DNA from: Agilicoccus flavus
GTDB lineage: Bacteria > Actinomycetota > Actinomycetes > Actinomycetales > Dermatophilaceae
Length of the DNA stretch: 64,000 bases
Assembly (NCBI RefSeq): GCF_014857905.1
Contig: NZ_JACYXE010000001.1
Span: 310,001 to 374,000 of the forward strand
Reading direction: 5' to 3'
The first letter of the stretch is position 1. Every line of letters starts with the position of its first letter. Positions 1 to 7,609 of the stretch are shown here, piece by piece. The position numbers were made by a program, and so were the translations under genes. The notes under the pieces were generated by a model. The model saw nothing but the letters and a program-made list of their open reading frames with translations, was not told the DNA's origin and ran no database searches.

Positions 1-2
1 GC

Positions 3-746
3 CACGCCTGCCCCGAGTGCCTCGACGGGCGCGAGAACGTGTGCCGCGACACCCGCTACCTCGGCAGCAGCATGCGCTACCCCCACACGCAGGGCGGGTT
101 CGCGCAGCGCATCCTCGTCCGCCCCGACCAGGTGATCCCCCTGCCGCCGGGGCTCGACCTGCGCCGCGCGGCGCTCGCCGAGCCGCTCGCGGTGGCCCTG
201 CACGCGGTGCGCCGGGCCGGTGACGTCGCCGGGAAGCGGGTGCTCGTCACCGGCGCCGGGCCGATCGGCGCGCTCGTCGTCGCCGCCCTGCGCCACGCGG
301 GGGCGGGCGAGATCGTCGTCTCCGACCTCGTCGAGCAGGCCCTCGCCATCGCCGCGGCGGTCGGCGCGACGCGCACCGTGCGCGCCGACGCCGTCGATCC
401 GGCCTCGCTCGAGGTCGACGTGGCCGTGGACGCCTCGGGTGCTCCCGCCGGGGTCAACGCCTGCGCTCAGGCGCTCGTGCGCGGCGGGCGGCTCGTCCTC
501 CTCGGCATCCTTCCGGCCGGGCTCACCCCGTTCGCGGGGAACCTCGTCGTCACGCGCGAGCTCGAGGTCGCGGGGGCCTTCCGGTTCTCGACCGAGATCC
601 GCGACGCCGTCGCGATGCTCGCCGCCGGCCTCGACGTGGAGGCCGTCATCAGCCACGTGATCCCCCTGACGGAAGCGTCACGGGCCATCGAGCTCGCGCA
701 GGACCGCACGACCTCGAGCAAGGTCCTCCTGGACCTCCAGGCCTGA
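3..746 (+). CDS. L-idonate 5-dehydrogenase-like zinc alcohol dehydrogenase, 5'-truncated
   Basis: C-terminal 247 codons of a medium-chain zinc-dependent dehydrogenase; the start lies left of the window. The visible part opens inside the structural zinc lobe (CPEC, then a third Cys in GRENVC) and continues through the Rossmann nucleotide site VTGAGPIGALVV near residue 80. The spacing and the segment GSSMRYPHTQGGFAQ resemble L-idonate/sorbitol dehydrogenases, which oxidise a sugar acid or polyol with NAD(P)+ in the cytoplasm. It converges on a D-2-hydroxyacid dehydrogenase operon, so a sugar-acid role fits the context. The family call is solid; the substrate is inferred. Confidence 0.8.
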   Translation, partial: HACPECLDGRENVCRDTRYLGSSMRYPHTQGGFAQRILVRPDQVIPLPPGLDLRRAALAEPLAVALHAVRRAGDVAGKRVLVTGAGPIGALVVAALRHAGAGEIVVSDLVEQALAIAAAVGATRTVRADAVDPASLEVDVAVDASGAPAGVNACAQALVRGGRLVLLGILPAGLTPFAGNLVVTRELEVAGAFRFSTEIRDAVAMLAAGLDVEAVISHVIPLTEASRAIELAQDRTTSSKVLLDLQA

Positions 747-761
747 CACCCCGCCCACGAC

Positions 762-821
762 GTGAGATGGCGATCCCGACCGCGGCCGACGGCGGCTCGG
801 CGGTCGAGATCGTCATCTCAC
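762..821. repeat. 60-bp imperfect palindromic element, copy 1
   Basis: Arms of 22 bp (762-783 and 800-821) pair at 20 of 22 positions around a 16-base loop; the outer ends are GTGAGATGGCGA and TCGTCATCTCAC. It lies between two converging genes, where it could also act as a two-way terminator. A second element of identical length and similar sequence lies at 7464-7523. Confidence 0.7.
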
Positions 822-858
822 CAGGTGTCGGCGGCCACGGCGGCCGGCGCGCCGGCGC

Positions 859-1905
859 TCAGTACCCGGCCCGCGTGTCGACGACGTTGATCAGGTCGTC
901 GCCGGCGAGGAAGGCGCGCAGGTTGCCGCAGAACTGGTCGGCGATCCGCTCCTCCTCGCGCTCGTCGAGGGCGGCGGTGTGGGGGCTGACCAGCACGTTC
1001 GGCAGGTCCCACAGGGGGGAGTCGGCGGGCAGCGGCTCGGTCGCGAAGACGTCGAGGGCGGCGAAGCCGACCTGACCCGAGCGCAGGGCGTCGACGAGGG
1101 CGTCCTCGTCGATGACGGTGCCGCGCCCCACGTTGACGACCGTGACGCCGCGCCGGGCCGCGGCGAGCACGTCCGCGTTCACGAGCCCCTCGGTCTCGGG
1201 GGTGCCCGGGAGAGTGACGACGACGTGGTCCGCGCGCCCGATGACGTCGCGCAGGTCGGCGGTGCGGTGCACCTCGACGCCGTCGACGGGCGACCCGCTG
1301 CGCGACACCCCGAGCACGGTCATCCCGAGCGCCGCAGACAGCCTCGCGACCTCGGTGCCGATGCCGCCGAGGCCGAGGACGAGGACCGTGGAGCCGGCGA
1401 CGGGGCGGGCGACGACGCGCTCGGCCCAGCGGTGGGCCCGCTGGTCCTCGAGCAGGCGCGGCAGCTCCTTGCACCCGGCGAAGATCCCGAACATCGCCCA
1501 TTCGGCCAGCGGCAGGCCGTGGACGCCGGCGGACGTCGTGAACGTCACCCGGTCGAGCTCCTCCTGCGAGAGACCGGCCGCGAGCACCTGGCTGCCGCCG
1601 CCCGCCGCCATCGTCTGGACCCACCGCAGCCGCGGGTTGTTCCGCACCGTGCGCGCGAGCCGCTCCGAGCTCATCGCGGGGATCCCGTAGACGACGTCCG
1701 CGTCGGCCAGCAGGGCGTCGAACGCCTCCTCCTGCTCGGGGGTGCGGGTGAAGTCGGGGTCGCCGGCGTGGTCGGCGGGGTAGCGCATGGGCGGCAGCAG
1801 GTCGTGGTCGACGACGACCTTCACACGGTCGTCGACGGCGGCGATGCGCTCGACGAGCTCGGGCCGCAGCGGGGTGGCGATCGCGATGGTGACGGTGTCG
1901 GTCAT
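859..1905 (-). CDS. D-2-hydroxyacid dehydrogenase family protein
   Basis: A 348-residue NAD-dependent D-isomer 2-hydroxyacid dehydrogenase. The NAD-binding motif LGLGGIGTEVARL sits near residue 175. The catalytic Arg/Glu/His set is represented by the NVGRGTVIDE region, the ALDVFATEPLP segment and SPHTAAL. Members reduce 2-oxo acids or oxidise D-2-hydroxy acids. Its ATG overlaps the stop of the upstream symporter gene by 4 bp (ATGA), so the two are translationally coupled and the dehydrogenase probably acts on whatever the symporter imports. The exact substrate is not readable. Length is normal for the family. Confidence 0.85.
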   Translation of the reverse strand: MTDTVTIAIATPLRPELVERIAAVDDRVKVVVDHDLLPPMRYPADHAGDPDFTRTPEQEEAFDALLADADVVYGIPAMSSERLARTVRNNPRLRWVQTMAAGGGSQVLAAGLSQEELDRVTFTTSAGVHGLPLAEWAMFGIFAGCKELPRLLEDQRAHRWAERVVARPVAGSTVLVLGLGGIGTEVARLSAALGMTVLGVSRSGSPVDGVEVHRTADLRDVIGRADHVVVTLPGTPETEGLVNADVLAAARRGVTVVNVGRGTVIDEDALVDALRSGQVGFAALDVFATEPLPADSPLWDLPNVLVSPHTAALDEREEERIADQFCGNLRAFLAGDDLINVVDTRAGY

Positions 1906-3236
1906 CGGGCGTCCTCCAGGAGGTTGAGGTCACGGCCCATCGTCTCGGGCGTGACGAAGGTGGTGGCGAAGCTGATGGCGCTGAGCACGAACGAGTACAG
2001 GCTGATGACCCACCAGGCGTTGCCGGTCTGCGCGAGGAACACCGCGCCGAGCAGCGGGGCGAGACCACCGGCGATGACGGCCGAGAACTCGCGGGCCACG
2101 GCGACCCCCGTGTAGCGGTGGGCGTTGCCGAACAGCTCGGGCAGCAGCGAGCACTGCGGTCCCAGCATGCCCTGCACGCCGATGCCGATGCCCAGCGCCA
2201 TGACGAGCAGCACGAGCCACAGGTGTCCGAGGGTCAGCAGGTAGAACGCCGGGAAGGCGAAGAGGGCCTGGAACGCGGCGCCCCACCGGTAGACCCGCAC
2301 GCGGCCGTAGCGGTCGGAGAGGTGGCCGAAGAGGACGACGGTGAAGATGGCGACGAAGGCCGCGAGGACGGCGCCCTGCGTGCCGATCGTCGCCTTGTGC
2401 TCCTTGAACACCGCGAGGCTGCCCACGAAGCTGAGCAGGAGGGCGGAGTAGATCGAGGAGTTGCCGTTCTCGCCCATCCGCAGCCCGATGCCGATGAGGA
2501 TGTTGCGCCGGCTCGTCGCGATCGCCGTACCCACGGACTGTTTGTGGGTCTCGGCCTGGTGCTCGCTGAACTCCTGGAACGTCGGCGACTCCTTGAGCTT
2601 CAGGCGGATGACGACGGCGACGATGATGAGGACGAAGCCGAGCAGGAACGGCACGCGCCACAGGTTGCCGTCCGCGAGGTCGGGGTCCGCGGCCTGGAGC
2701 ACCGCGAACGTGCCCGCGCCGAGCAGCGTGCCGGCCTGGATGCCGACGAACGGGAGGGCCGCGAAGAACCCCCGCCGGCGCGGGGGCGCGAACTCGCTGA
2801 TGAGGACCGTGGCGCCCGCCTGCTCGGCGCCCGCGCCGAAGCCCTGGAGGATGCGCATCGCCACGAGGAGGATCGGGGCGACGATCCCGGCCTGGGCGTA
2901 GGTGGGCAGCACCCCGATGACCATGCTCGAGCCGCCCATGAGGGCGATCGTCGCGATGAGGACGACCTTGCGGCCCACCCGGTCACCCAGGGCGCCGAAG
3001 AAGATGCCACCGAGCGGGCGCGCCGCGAAGCCGACGGCGTAGGTGCCGAACGCCGCGATCGTGCCGCCGGCGGGGCCGAGGGGCGCGAAGAACAGCTGCC
3101 CGAAGATCAGGGCGCTGGCCAGACCGTAGATGTAGAAGTCGTAGTACTCGAGCGCGGACCCGACCGAGCCGGCCAGGGTCGCGCGCCGCAGCTGCACCGG
3201 ATCGACGTGGTGGGAGTCGTGGTGCGTCGTCGTCAT
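1902..3236 (-). CDS. MFS transporter, metabolite:H+ symporter (MHS) type
   Basis: A 444-residue, 12-helix major facilitator protein. The opening segment SVGSALEYYDFYIYGLASAL and the loop GDRVGRKVVL (residues about 75-95) are typical of the metabolite:proton symporter subgroup (ShiA/ProP/KgtP-like), which imports organic acids or osmolytes. I chose the internal ATG at 3236 over an upstream start because AAGGAGG lies about 10 bases before it and the preceding codons look non-coding. It is the first gene of a two-gene operon with the D-2-hydroxyacid dehydrogenase and lies downstream of an IclR regulator on the same strand. The substrate is unknown, likely a hydroxy- or oxo-acid. Confidence 0.87.
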   Translation of the reverse strand: MTTTHHDSHHVDPVQLRRATLAGSVGSALEYYDFYIYGLASALIFGQLFFAPLGPAGGTIAAFGTYAVGFAARPLGGIFFGALGDRVGRKVVLIATIALMGGSSMVIGVLPTYAQAGIVAPILLVAMRILQGFGAGAEQAGATVLISEFAPPRRRGFFAALPFVGIQAGTLLGAGTFAVLQAADPDLADGNLWRVPFLLGFVLIIVAVVIRLKLKESPTFQEFSEHQAETHKQSVGTAIATSRRNILIGIGLRMGENGNSSIYSALLLSFVGSLAVFKEHKATIGTQGAVLAAFVAIFTVVLFGHLSDRYGRVRVYRWGAAFQALFAFPAFYLLTLGHLWLVLLVMALGIGIGVQGMLGPQCSLLPELFGNAHRYTGVAVAREFSAVIAGGLAPLLGAVFLAQTGNAWWVISLYSFVLSAISFATTFVTPETMGRDLNLLEDAR

Positions 3237-3310
3237 CGCCGTCGCCCCTCCTTCGGAGGTTCCGGGCGCACACCGATGAGCGCCTCTGGAGGCCACTCTG
3301 CCCGATAGGG

Positions 3311-3323
3311 TGAACGGAGTTCA
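3311..3323. promoter_or_regulatory. Candidate IclR operator
   Basis: TGAAC-GGA-GTTCA is a perfect 5-bp-arm palindrome about 75 bases upstream of the MHS symporter start, in the gap that follows the IclR gene. On the minus strand it overlaps TTGAAC, which could serve as a -35 box. IclR proteins bind short inverted repeats at target promoters. Binding here is inferred. Confidence 0.4.
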
Positions 3324-3356
3324 ATAGGTACGACGACGCCGTCTAGGGGGTCCCGT

Positions 3357-4184
3357 CTACGGGGTCTCGTCGGACCGGGCCCGGGAGCGCGGCCCCATGG
3401 GGTTGCCCAGCGCCCCCGCCACGGCGTCGAGCGCGCCCACGAGCCGGGGGGCCAGGTCGGGCGAGTACGTCGCCGCGTGCTGCGTCACCGACACCGCGAG
3501 CACGGCCGTGTGCACCCCGCGGGAGGGCACGGCCCGGCCGAGCTCGACGACGTCGGCGAACGCCTCCTGCTCCGACAGCCCGTACCCGCGGGCCCGGGTG
3601 GCCGCGATGTCGGCGAGCAGAGCGTCGAGGGTGGGGATGGACCGGTCGGTCAGACGCGGCAGGCGGGCGCGGGCGGGATACCGCTCCCGGATCTCGTCGT
3701 CGTCGAACTCGGCGAGCGCCACCTTCCCGGCCGCGCTCACCGAGCAGGGGATCGCGTCCCCGATGTTGACGGTGAGGCGCACCGGGGGGTGGCCGTCGTA
3801 GCGGCCGAGGCAGATGACGTCGGTGCCGCCGAGGGCCCACAGCCGCACGGTCTCGCCGCGCAGGACGTCGTCGGCCTCGCACGCCGCGTAGAACGCCTCG
3901 ATCCGGTCGACCCGGGCCAGGTAGGCCCCACCGAGCTCGACGAGGCGGCGGCCGAGCGAGAACCCCGTCTCGGTCCGCGTCAGCAGACCACCGGCCTCGA
4001 GCGCGGAGCAGATGGTGGCGGTGGACGACTTGGGCACCTCGATGGCCCGGGCGAGGTCCGAGAGGCTCATCGAGGGGCCGTCGTGCGCGGCCAACACGTC
4101 GAGGACGGCCACGGCCCGGACGACGGCCGGGGCGCTCCCGGCGGGGGTCGACTCACGGCCGGTGCGCGCGGGGCTCATCGGCAC
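3357..4184 (-). CDS. IclR family transcriptional regulator
   Basis: A 275-residue IclR-type regulator. The N-terminal winged helix (residues about 18-78, with MSLSDLARAIEVPKSSTATI as the recognition region) is followed by the IclR effector-binding domain (about 95-265). A second in-frame ATG at 4178 is an alternative start. It lies immediately upstream of, and in the same direction as, the MHS symporter and D-2-hydroxyacid dehydrogenase genes, so it most likely senses their substrate and controls that operon through the palindrome at 3311. Whether it represses or activates cannot be told. Confidence 0.85.
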   Translation of the reverse strand: MPMSPARTGRESTPAGSAPAVVRAVAVLDVLAAHDGPSMSLSDLARAIEVPKSSTATICSALEAGGLLTRTETGFSLGRRLVELGGAYLARVDRIEAFYAACEADDVLRGETVRLWALGGTDVICLGRYDGHPPVRLTVNIGDAIPCSVSAAGKVALAEFDDDEIRERYPARARLPRLTDRSIPTLDALLADIAATRARGYGLSEQEAFADVVELGRAVPSRGVHTAVLAVSVTQHAATYSPDLAPRLVGALDAVAGALGNPMGPRSRARSDETP

Positions 4185-4315
4185 ATCGTAGGACGCGGGC
4201 GCGCGCCGGCCCGGGCACGCCGGCCGCGCGGGGGCACCCGCGCCCCGGGGTCCGTAGGCTCGACCCAGCGGCGCGGGGACCGCCCGGCCGCGACGACCAC
4301 GCGAGGAGACCGGCC

Positions 4316-4993
4316 ATGCGCAGTCCGCTGTTCGACCAGATCCATTCCGAGAGGGAGACGGGGCAGCGGTGGACGCTGCAGTCCTCGAAGATGCTGCGCG
4401 TCGGCATGGGTCCCGACGTCCTCGCGGCGCAGGGGGCGATGGTCGCCTACCAGGGGCAGATGGCCTTCAAGTACGAGGGCGCCGGGTCGATCGGCCGGTT
4501 CGTCAAGAAGCTCGTCTCCGGCGAGGGCGGCCAGCTCCAGCGGGTCTCCGGGCAGGGCGAGGTGTTCTTCGCCCGGCAGGCCGAGGACGTGTTCCTCCTC
4601 GAGCTCGAGAACGACGGCCTGACGATCAACTCGACCAGCCTGCTCGCGTTCGACGCCCACCTCGGCTGGGACATCCGGATGCTCGGCAACGCGGGGCTCA
4701 TGGCCGGCGGGCTCTTCAACCTCGAGCTCACCGGCGCCGGGGTGTGCGCGGTGAGCAGCGACGGGCCGCCGATGATCCTCGACTGCTCGCAGCAGCCGAC
4801 GTTCGTCGACCCCCAGGCGGCGGTGTGCTGGAGCTCGAACCTCGAGCCGCGGATCCAGAACGACATGTCGATGGGCGCGCTGTTCGGCCGCGGCTCGGGC
4901 GAGGCGTTCCAGCTCGCCTTCCACGGGCCCGGTTTCGTCGTCGTCCAGCCGAGCGAGGGCGTGCCGCTCGTGCCGACGCAGGCCGCGCGCTGA
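4316..4993 (+). CDS. AIM24 family protein
   Basis: A 225-residue protein of the AIM24 family (beta-rich TRAP-like fold). It shows the recurring pattern MVAYQGQMAFKYEGAGS, a Gly-rich centre and GAGVCAVSSDGPPMIL. Bacterial members are small cytoplasmic proteins of unsettled function; the name comes from a yeast mitochondrial relative. The gene is monocistronic, divergent from the IclR gene and starts at a clear ATG. No catalytic residues are evident. Family membership is well supported, function is not. Confidence 0.8.
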   Translation: MRSPLFDQIHSERETGQRWTLQSSKMLRVGMGPDVLAAQGAMVAYQGQMAFKYEGAGSIGRFVKKLVSGEGGQLQRVSGQGEVFFARQAEDVFLLELENDGLTINSTSLLAFDAHLGWDIRMLGNAGLMAGGLFNLELTGAGVCAVSSDGPPMILDCSQQPTFVDPQAAVCWSSNLEPRIQNDMSMGALFGRGSGEAFQLAFHGPGFVVVQPSEGVPLVPTQAAR

Positions 4994-5026
4994 GGAGGCA
5001 CTGAGGGGCGGCGACTCGGCGCAGAC

Positions 5027-5872
5027 TCAGCGCCGTGGGGCGCCGCCGCCCGGGAGGCCGCGCGTGCCGCGGCGATCCAGGTCGGCGCGGCCTCCCGCGG
5101 TGTGCCCGGCCCGCCAGGCGGACGGGTCGATCGACCGGTCCGCGGCGCGGTCACCCCGCCAGGAGCTCCGGATGCCCCGCTCGCGCAGGACGTCGCGGTG
5201 GAACGACTCGACGGCCGCCGACTTCGCCCGCAACGCGAGGGCGGTCGTCGTCACCGCGTCGGGGCGGCCGGAGGCCCGGGCCTCCCGCTCGGCCTCCTCG
5301 CCCGCCTGCGCCTTCGCCTCGTGGAGCAGCTCGACGACGCGGACGACGAACCCGCGGGTGAAGTTGCGCCTCGCGACCCCGCGGTGCGGTTTCGCGGGCA
5401 CGTACCGGCCCCGGGCCGCCGACCACACGCGCGCCCCCGCCGCCTGCCGGCGGTACTCGCCGGTGGCGAGCCACTCCTCGCAGGCGACGTCGTTCTGGAC
5501 GACGAGGCTCGCGTAGAGCATCTCGGCCGTGTCGATGTCGGTGGCCATGCCGTGCGCGAACACCGTGTCGCCGGAGGTGGAGATGAGGCAGTGGATGTCG
5601 TTGACCTGGCAGATGCGCACGAAGAACTCCGACAGGGTCTTCAGGCCCGCGGCGCCCCGCTCCCCGATGACGATCCGGCGCTCCTCCGGTTCCATCGGCA
5701 CGCCGCGGCGGGCCCGCTCGTAGGCCGCCTCGGCGAGGTCGATGCCGTGGCGCGCCGCCTCCTTCTGGGCGCGGGAGAGCGCGAGGTCCCGCTCGGCCTG
5801 GGTGGTGCCGCCCTCGGCGCGGGCGAGCAGGTCGGCGATGAGGGCGAGGGTGTTTCCGGGGGTACGCGGCAT
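5027..5872 (-). CDS. DUF2786 domain-containing protein
   Basis: A 281-residue protein with an N-terminal DUF2786 domain (residues about 5-50, including LIADLLARAEGGTTQAERDL), a middle region with the conserved EEWLATGEYRRQAAG, and a basic, low-complexity tail rich in Arg and Gly. I chose the ATG at 5872 because it matches the usual domain start; upstream codons up to 6223 are antisense to the neighbouring gene. It follows the TIGR04338 metalloprotease gene on the same strand, an arrangement I recall from other actinobacteria, so the two probably work together. Biochemical function unknown. Confidence 0.75.
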   Translation of the reverse strand: MPRTPGNTLALIADLLARAEGGTTQAERDLALSRAQKEAARHGIDLAEAAYERARRGVPMEPEERRIVIGERGAAGLKTLSEFFVRICQVNDIHCLISTSGDTVFAHGMATDIDTAEMLYASLVVQNDVACEEWLATGEYRRQAAGARVWSAARGRYVPAKPHRGVARRNFTRGFVVRVVELLHEAKAQAGEEAEREARASGRPDAVTTTALALRAKSAAVESFHRDVLRERGIRSSWRGDRAADRSIDPSAWRAGHTAGGRADLDRRGTRGLPGGGAPRR

Positions 5873-5999
5873 GGGATCTCGATCGTCGTCTCGGACAGGG
5901 TGGGCAGGTCGGGCCGGGGGCGGACCGGCGTGCGGCGTGCGGTGGCCGGCGCGCGGCGAGCGGCGGGCGATACACGGCGGGCGCACGCCCCGCGACGGG

Positions 6000-6455
6000 T
6001 CAGAACGCCAGCCCCGCCTCCGCGTAGGCCGCGGTGACGAGCGCGGCGGCGCTCGGGTGCCCCGTGTCGCGTTGCAGGCGCACGTACGCGCGCCGGAACT
6101 CGACGCCGTGCCCGCCGCCCCCGACCAGGTGGTGGGCGAGCTCGTGGAGCACCGTGTTCTCCCGCAGCGCCCACCGCCCGCCGACCTCGGGGCCGGGGAG
6201 GGCGATGACGCCGCCCTGCTCATAGTGGGCGCGCGTGGCGCCCCGGCGGCGGCGCACCCGGGCGGGCTGTGGATGACCGACGTGGGCGAGTACCCGGTCG
6301 ACGTACGCCTGGACGTCCTCGACCCGGCCGAACCGCACCTCCGGCTCGAGCACCCAGGCCGACCCGAACACGGTCACGACACCGAGGTCGCTCCAGCGGT
6401 CGAGTCGGTCCTCGGCGTCGTAGACGTCGTGCACGTCGGGATCGTGGGCCGGCAT
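6000..6455 (-). CDS. TIGR04338-type putative zinc metallohydrolase
   Basis: A 151-residue SprT/zincin-like protein. The motif HELAHH (HExxH, residues about 107-112) gives two zinc ligands and the general-base Glu, and a further His follows in GGGGHGVEFR. The start at 6455 is supported by AAGGAGG at ideal spacing. Its length and motif match the actinobacterial TIGR04338 group. It is the first gene of a pair with the DUF2786 gene; the 127-base gap contains no obvious terminator. Substrate unknown. Confidence 0.75.
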   Translation of the reverse strand: MPAHDPDVHDVYDAEDRLDRWSDLGVVTVFGSAWVLEPEVRFGRVEDVQAYVDRVLAHVGHPQPARVRRRRGATRAHYEQGGVIALPGPEVGGRWALRENTVLHELAHHLVGGGGHGVEFRRAYVRLQRDTGHPSAAALVTAAYAEAGLAF

Positions 6456-6534
6456 GGCACCTCCTTGTCGGCAGCAGTGTGCCCGCCGCCACCGACACTC
6501 CCGGCCGCCGGCCCTCCCCGAGCCGGGCCGGGCC

Positions 6535-6582
6535 GGGCCGAGCCGGGCCGGACGGGCCGAGCCGGGCCGGACGGGCCGAGCC
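6535..6582. repeat. 19-bp GC-rich tandem repeat
   Basis: The unit GGGCCGAGCCGGGCCGGAC is present twice exactly plus a 10-base partial copy, between the metalloprotease start and the end of the methyltransferase gene. It looks like a slippage repeat; no function is evident. Confidence 0.8.
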
Positions 6583-6589
6583 ATTCCCG

Positions 6590-7435
6590 TCAGGCCCGGT
6601 GAGCGCGATGCCGGCGCTGCCGCCGCGCCTCGTACAGGGCGATGGAGCCGGCGTTCGCGGCGTTGAGGCTCGAGGCCGACCCGGTCATCGGGATCGTGGC
6701 GACGACGTCGCAGGCGTCGCGCCAGGCCGCGCTCATGCCGGTGGCCTCGCTGCCGACGACGAGCACGGTCGGGCCGGTCAGGGGCGCGTCGGACAGGTCG
6801 ACGTCGCCGCCCTCGTCGGTGCCGACGACGACGAAGCCCAGCCCCTCCTCCCGTCGCCGGTCGACCCACGCGAGCAGGGGGTCGGGCGAGGGGAGGCGGA
6901 CCACGGGCGTGGCGAAGATCGAACCGGTGCTCGCGCGGATCGAGGCGGGGTCCCAGGCGTCGGCGCTGTGCCCCGTGGTCACGAGCGCGGCGCCCCCGAG
7001 GGCGTCGACCGAGCGCGCGAGGGAACCGATGTTCCCGGGGCTCGCCGGCCGGTCGAAGGCGACGACGAGCGGGTCACCCTCGCGCGGGAGCCGCCCCAGG
7101 TCGTCGTCGGGCACCGCGACGAGGGCGAGCACCTCCGGGGGGTCGTCGCGCTCGCCGAGCTCGGCCATGAGCTCCGGGGCGACGGTCACGACGGGGGCGC
7201 CGGTGCGGCGCACGAGGTCCCGGGCCCACTCCGAGGGCCGCGGGCGCCCGTCGACGAGCAGGTGCCGCACCTCGTGGCCGTGGGCGACGGCCTGCGTGAT
7301 CGGCCGCACCCCCTGCACGAGCATCTCCCCCGCGCGGGTGCGCTTCGTCCGGTTCGTCAGCAGCGCCTGCCACTGCTGGAACGTCGCGTTGCGACGCTCC
7401 ACGCGGGCGGGCAGGGCGACGCGCGAGGACCTCAT
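6590..7435 (-). CDS. TrmH/SpoU family RNA 2'-O-methyltransferase
   Basis: A 281-residue SpoU-type methyltransferase that would use S-adenosylmethionine to methylate a ribose 2'-OH in tRNA or rRNA. An N-terminal substrate-binding domain (residues about 10-95) precedes the trefoil-knot domain with all three SpoU motifs: ASPGNIGSLARSVDALGG (motif 1, catalytic Arg included), VLVVGSEATGMS (motif 2) and IPMTGSASSLNAANAGSIAL (motif 3). An in-frame ATG nine codons upstream (7462) is possible, but it would place the start inside the spacer before the palindromic element. The target nucleotide is unknown. Confidence 0.85.
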   Translation of the reverse strand: MRSSRVALPARVERRNATFQQWQALLTNRTKRTRAGEMLVQGVRPITQAVAHGHEVRHLLVDGRPRPSEWARDLVRRTGAPVVTVAPELMAELGERDDPPEVLALVAVPDDDLGRLPREGDPLVVAFDRPASPGNIGSLARSVDALGGAALVTTGHSADAWDPASIRASTGSIFATPVVRLPSPDPLLAWVDRRREEGLGFVVVGTDEGGDVDLSDAPLTGPTVLVVGSEATGMSAAWRDACDVVATIPMTGSASSLNAANAGSIALYEARRQRRHRAHRA

Positions 7436-7463
7436 CCCCCGACCATGCCACGCCCACCGCATC

Positions 7464-7523
7464 CTGAGATGGCGAGTTCGACCGCGGCCCGGACGCCGCC
7501 CCCGGCGGAAATCGCCATCTCAC
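7464..7523. repeat. 60-bp imperfect palindromic element, copy 2
   Basis: Same length and architecture as 762-821: it begins TGAGATGGCGA after the first base, continues into CGACCGCGGCC, and ends ATCGCCATCTCAC. It lies between divergent genes, so it is unlikely to be only a terminator. Possible members of a dispersed intergenic repeat family. Confidence 0.65.
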
Positions 7524-7609
7524 GATGCGGAGGGCGTGAGCGGTTGCCGCGGAGCCGGGCAGCTGCCAGGGTCGGCAGGGTTCGTCCCCCTCCGGACAGG
7601 AGTCCTGCC

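Noticed and set aside
6519-6590. CRISPR-like repeats.
   Set aside because: The units are directly adjacent 19-mers without spacers, and there are no cas genes; it is a simple tandem repeat.
6269-7609. An upstream extension of the secreted C15-like protein by about 447 codons.
   Set aside because: It is antisense to the methyltransferase gene and would bury the signal peptide. The GTG at 7610 has a good ribosome site.
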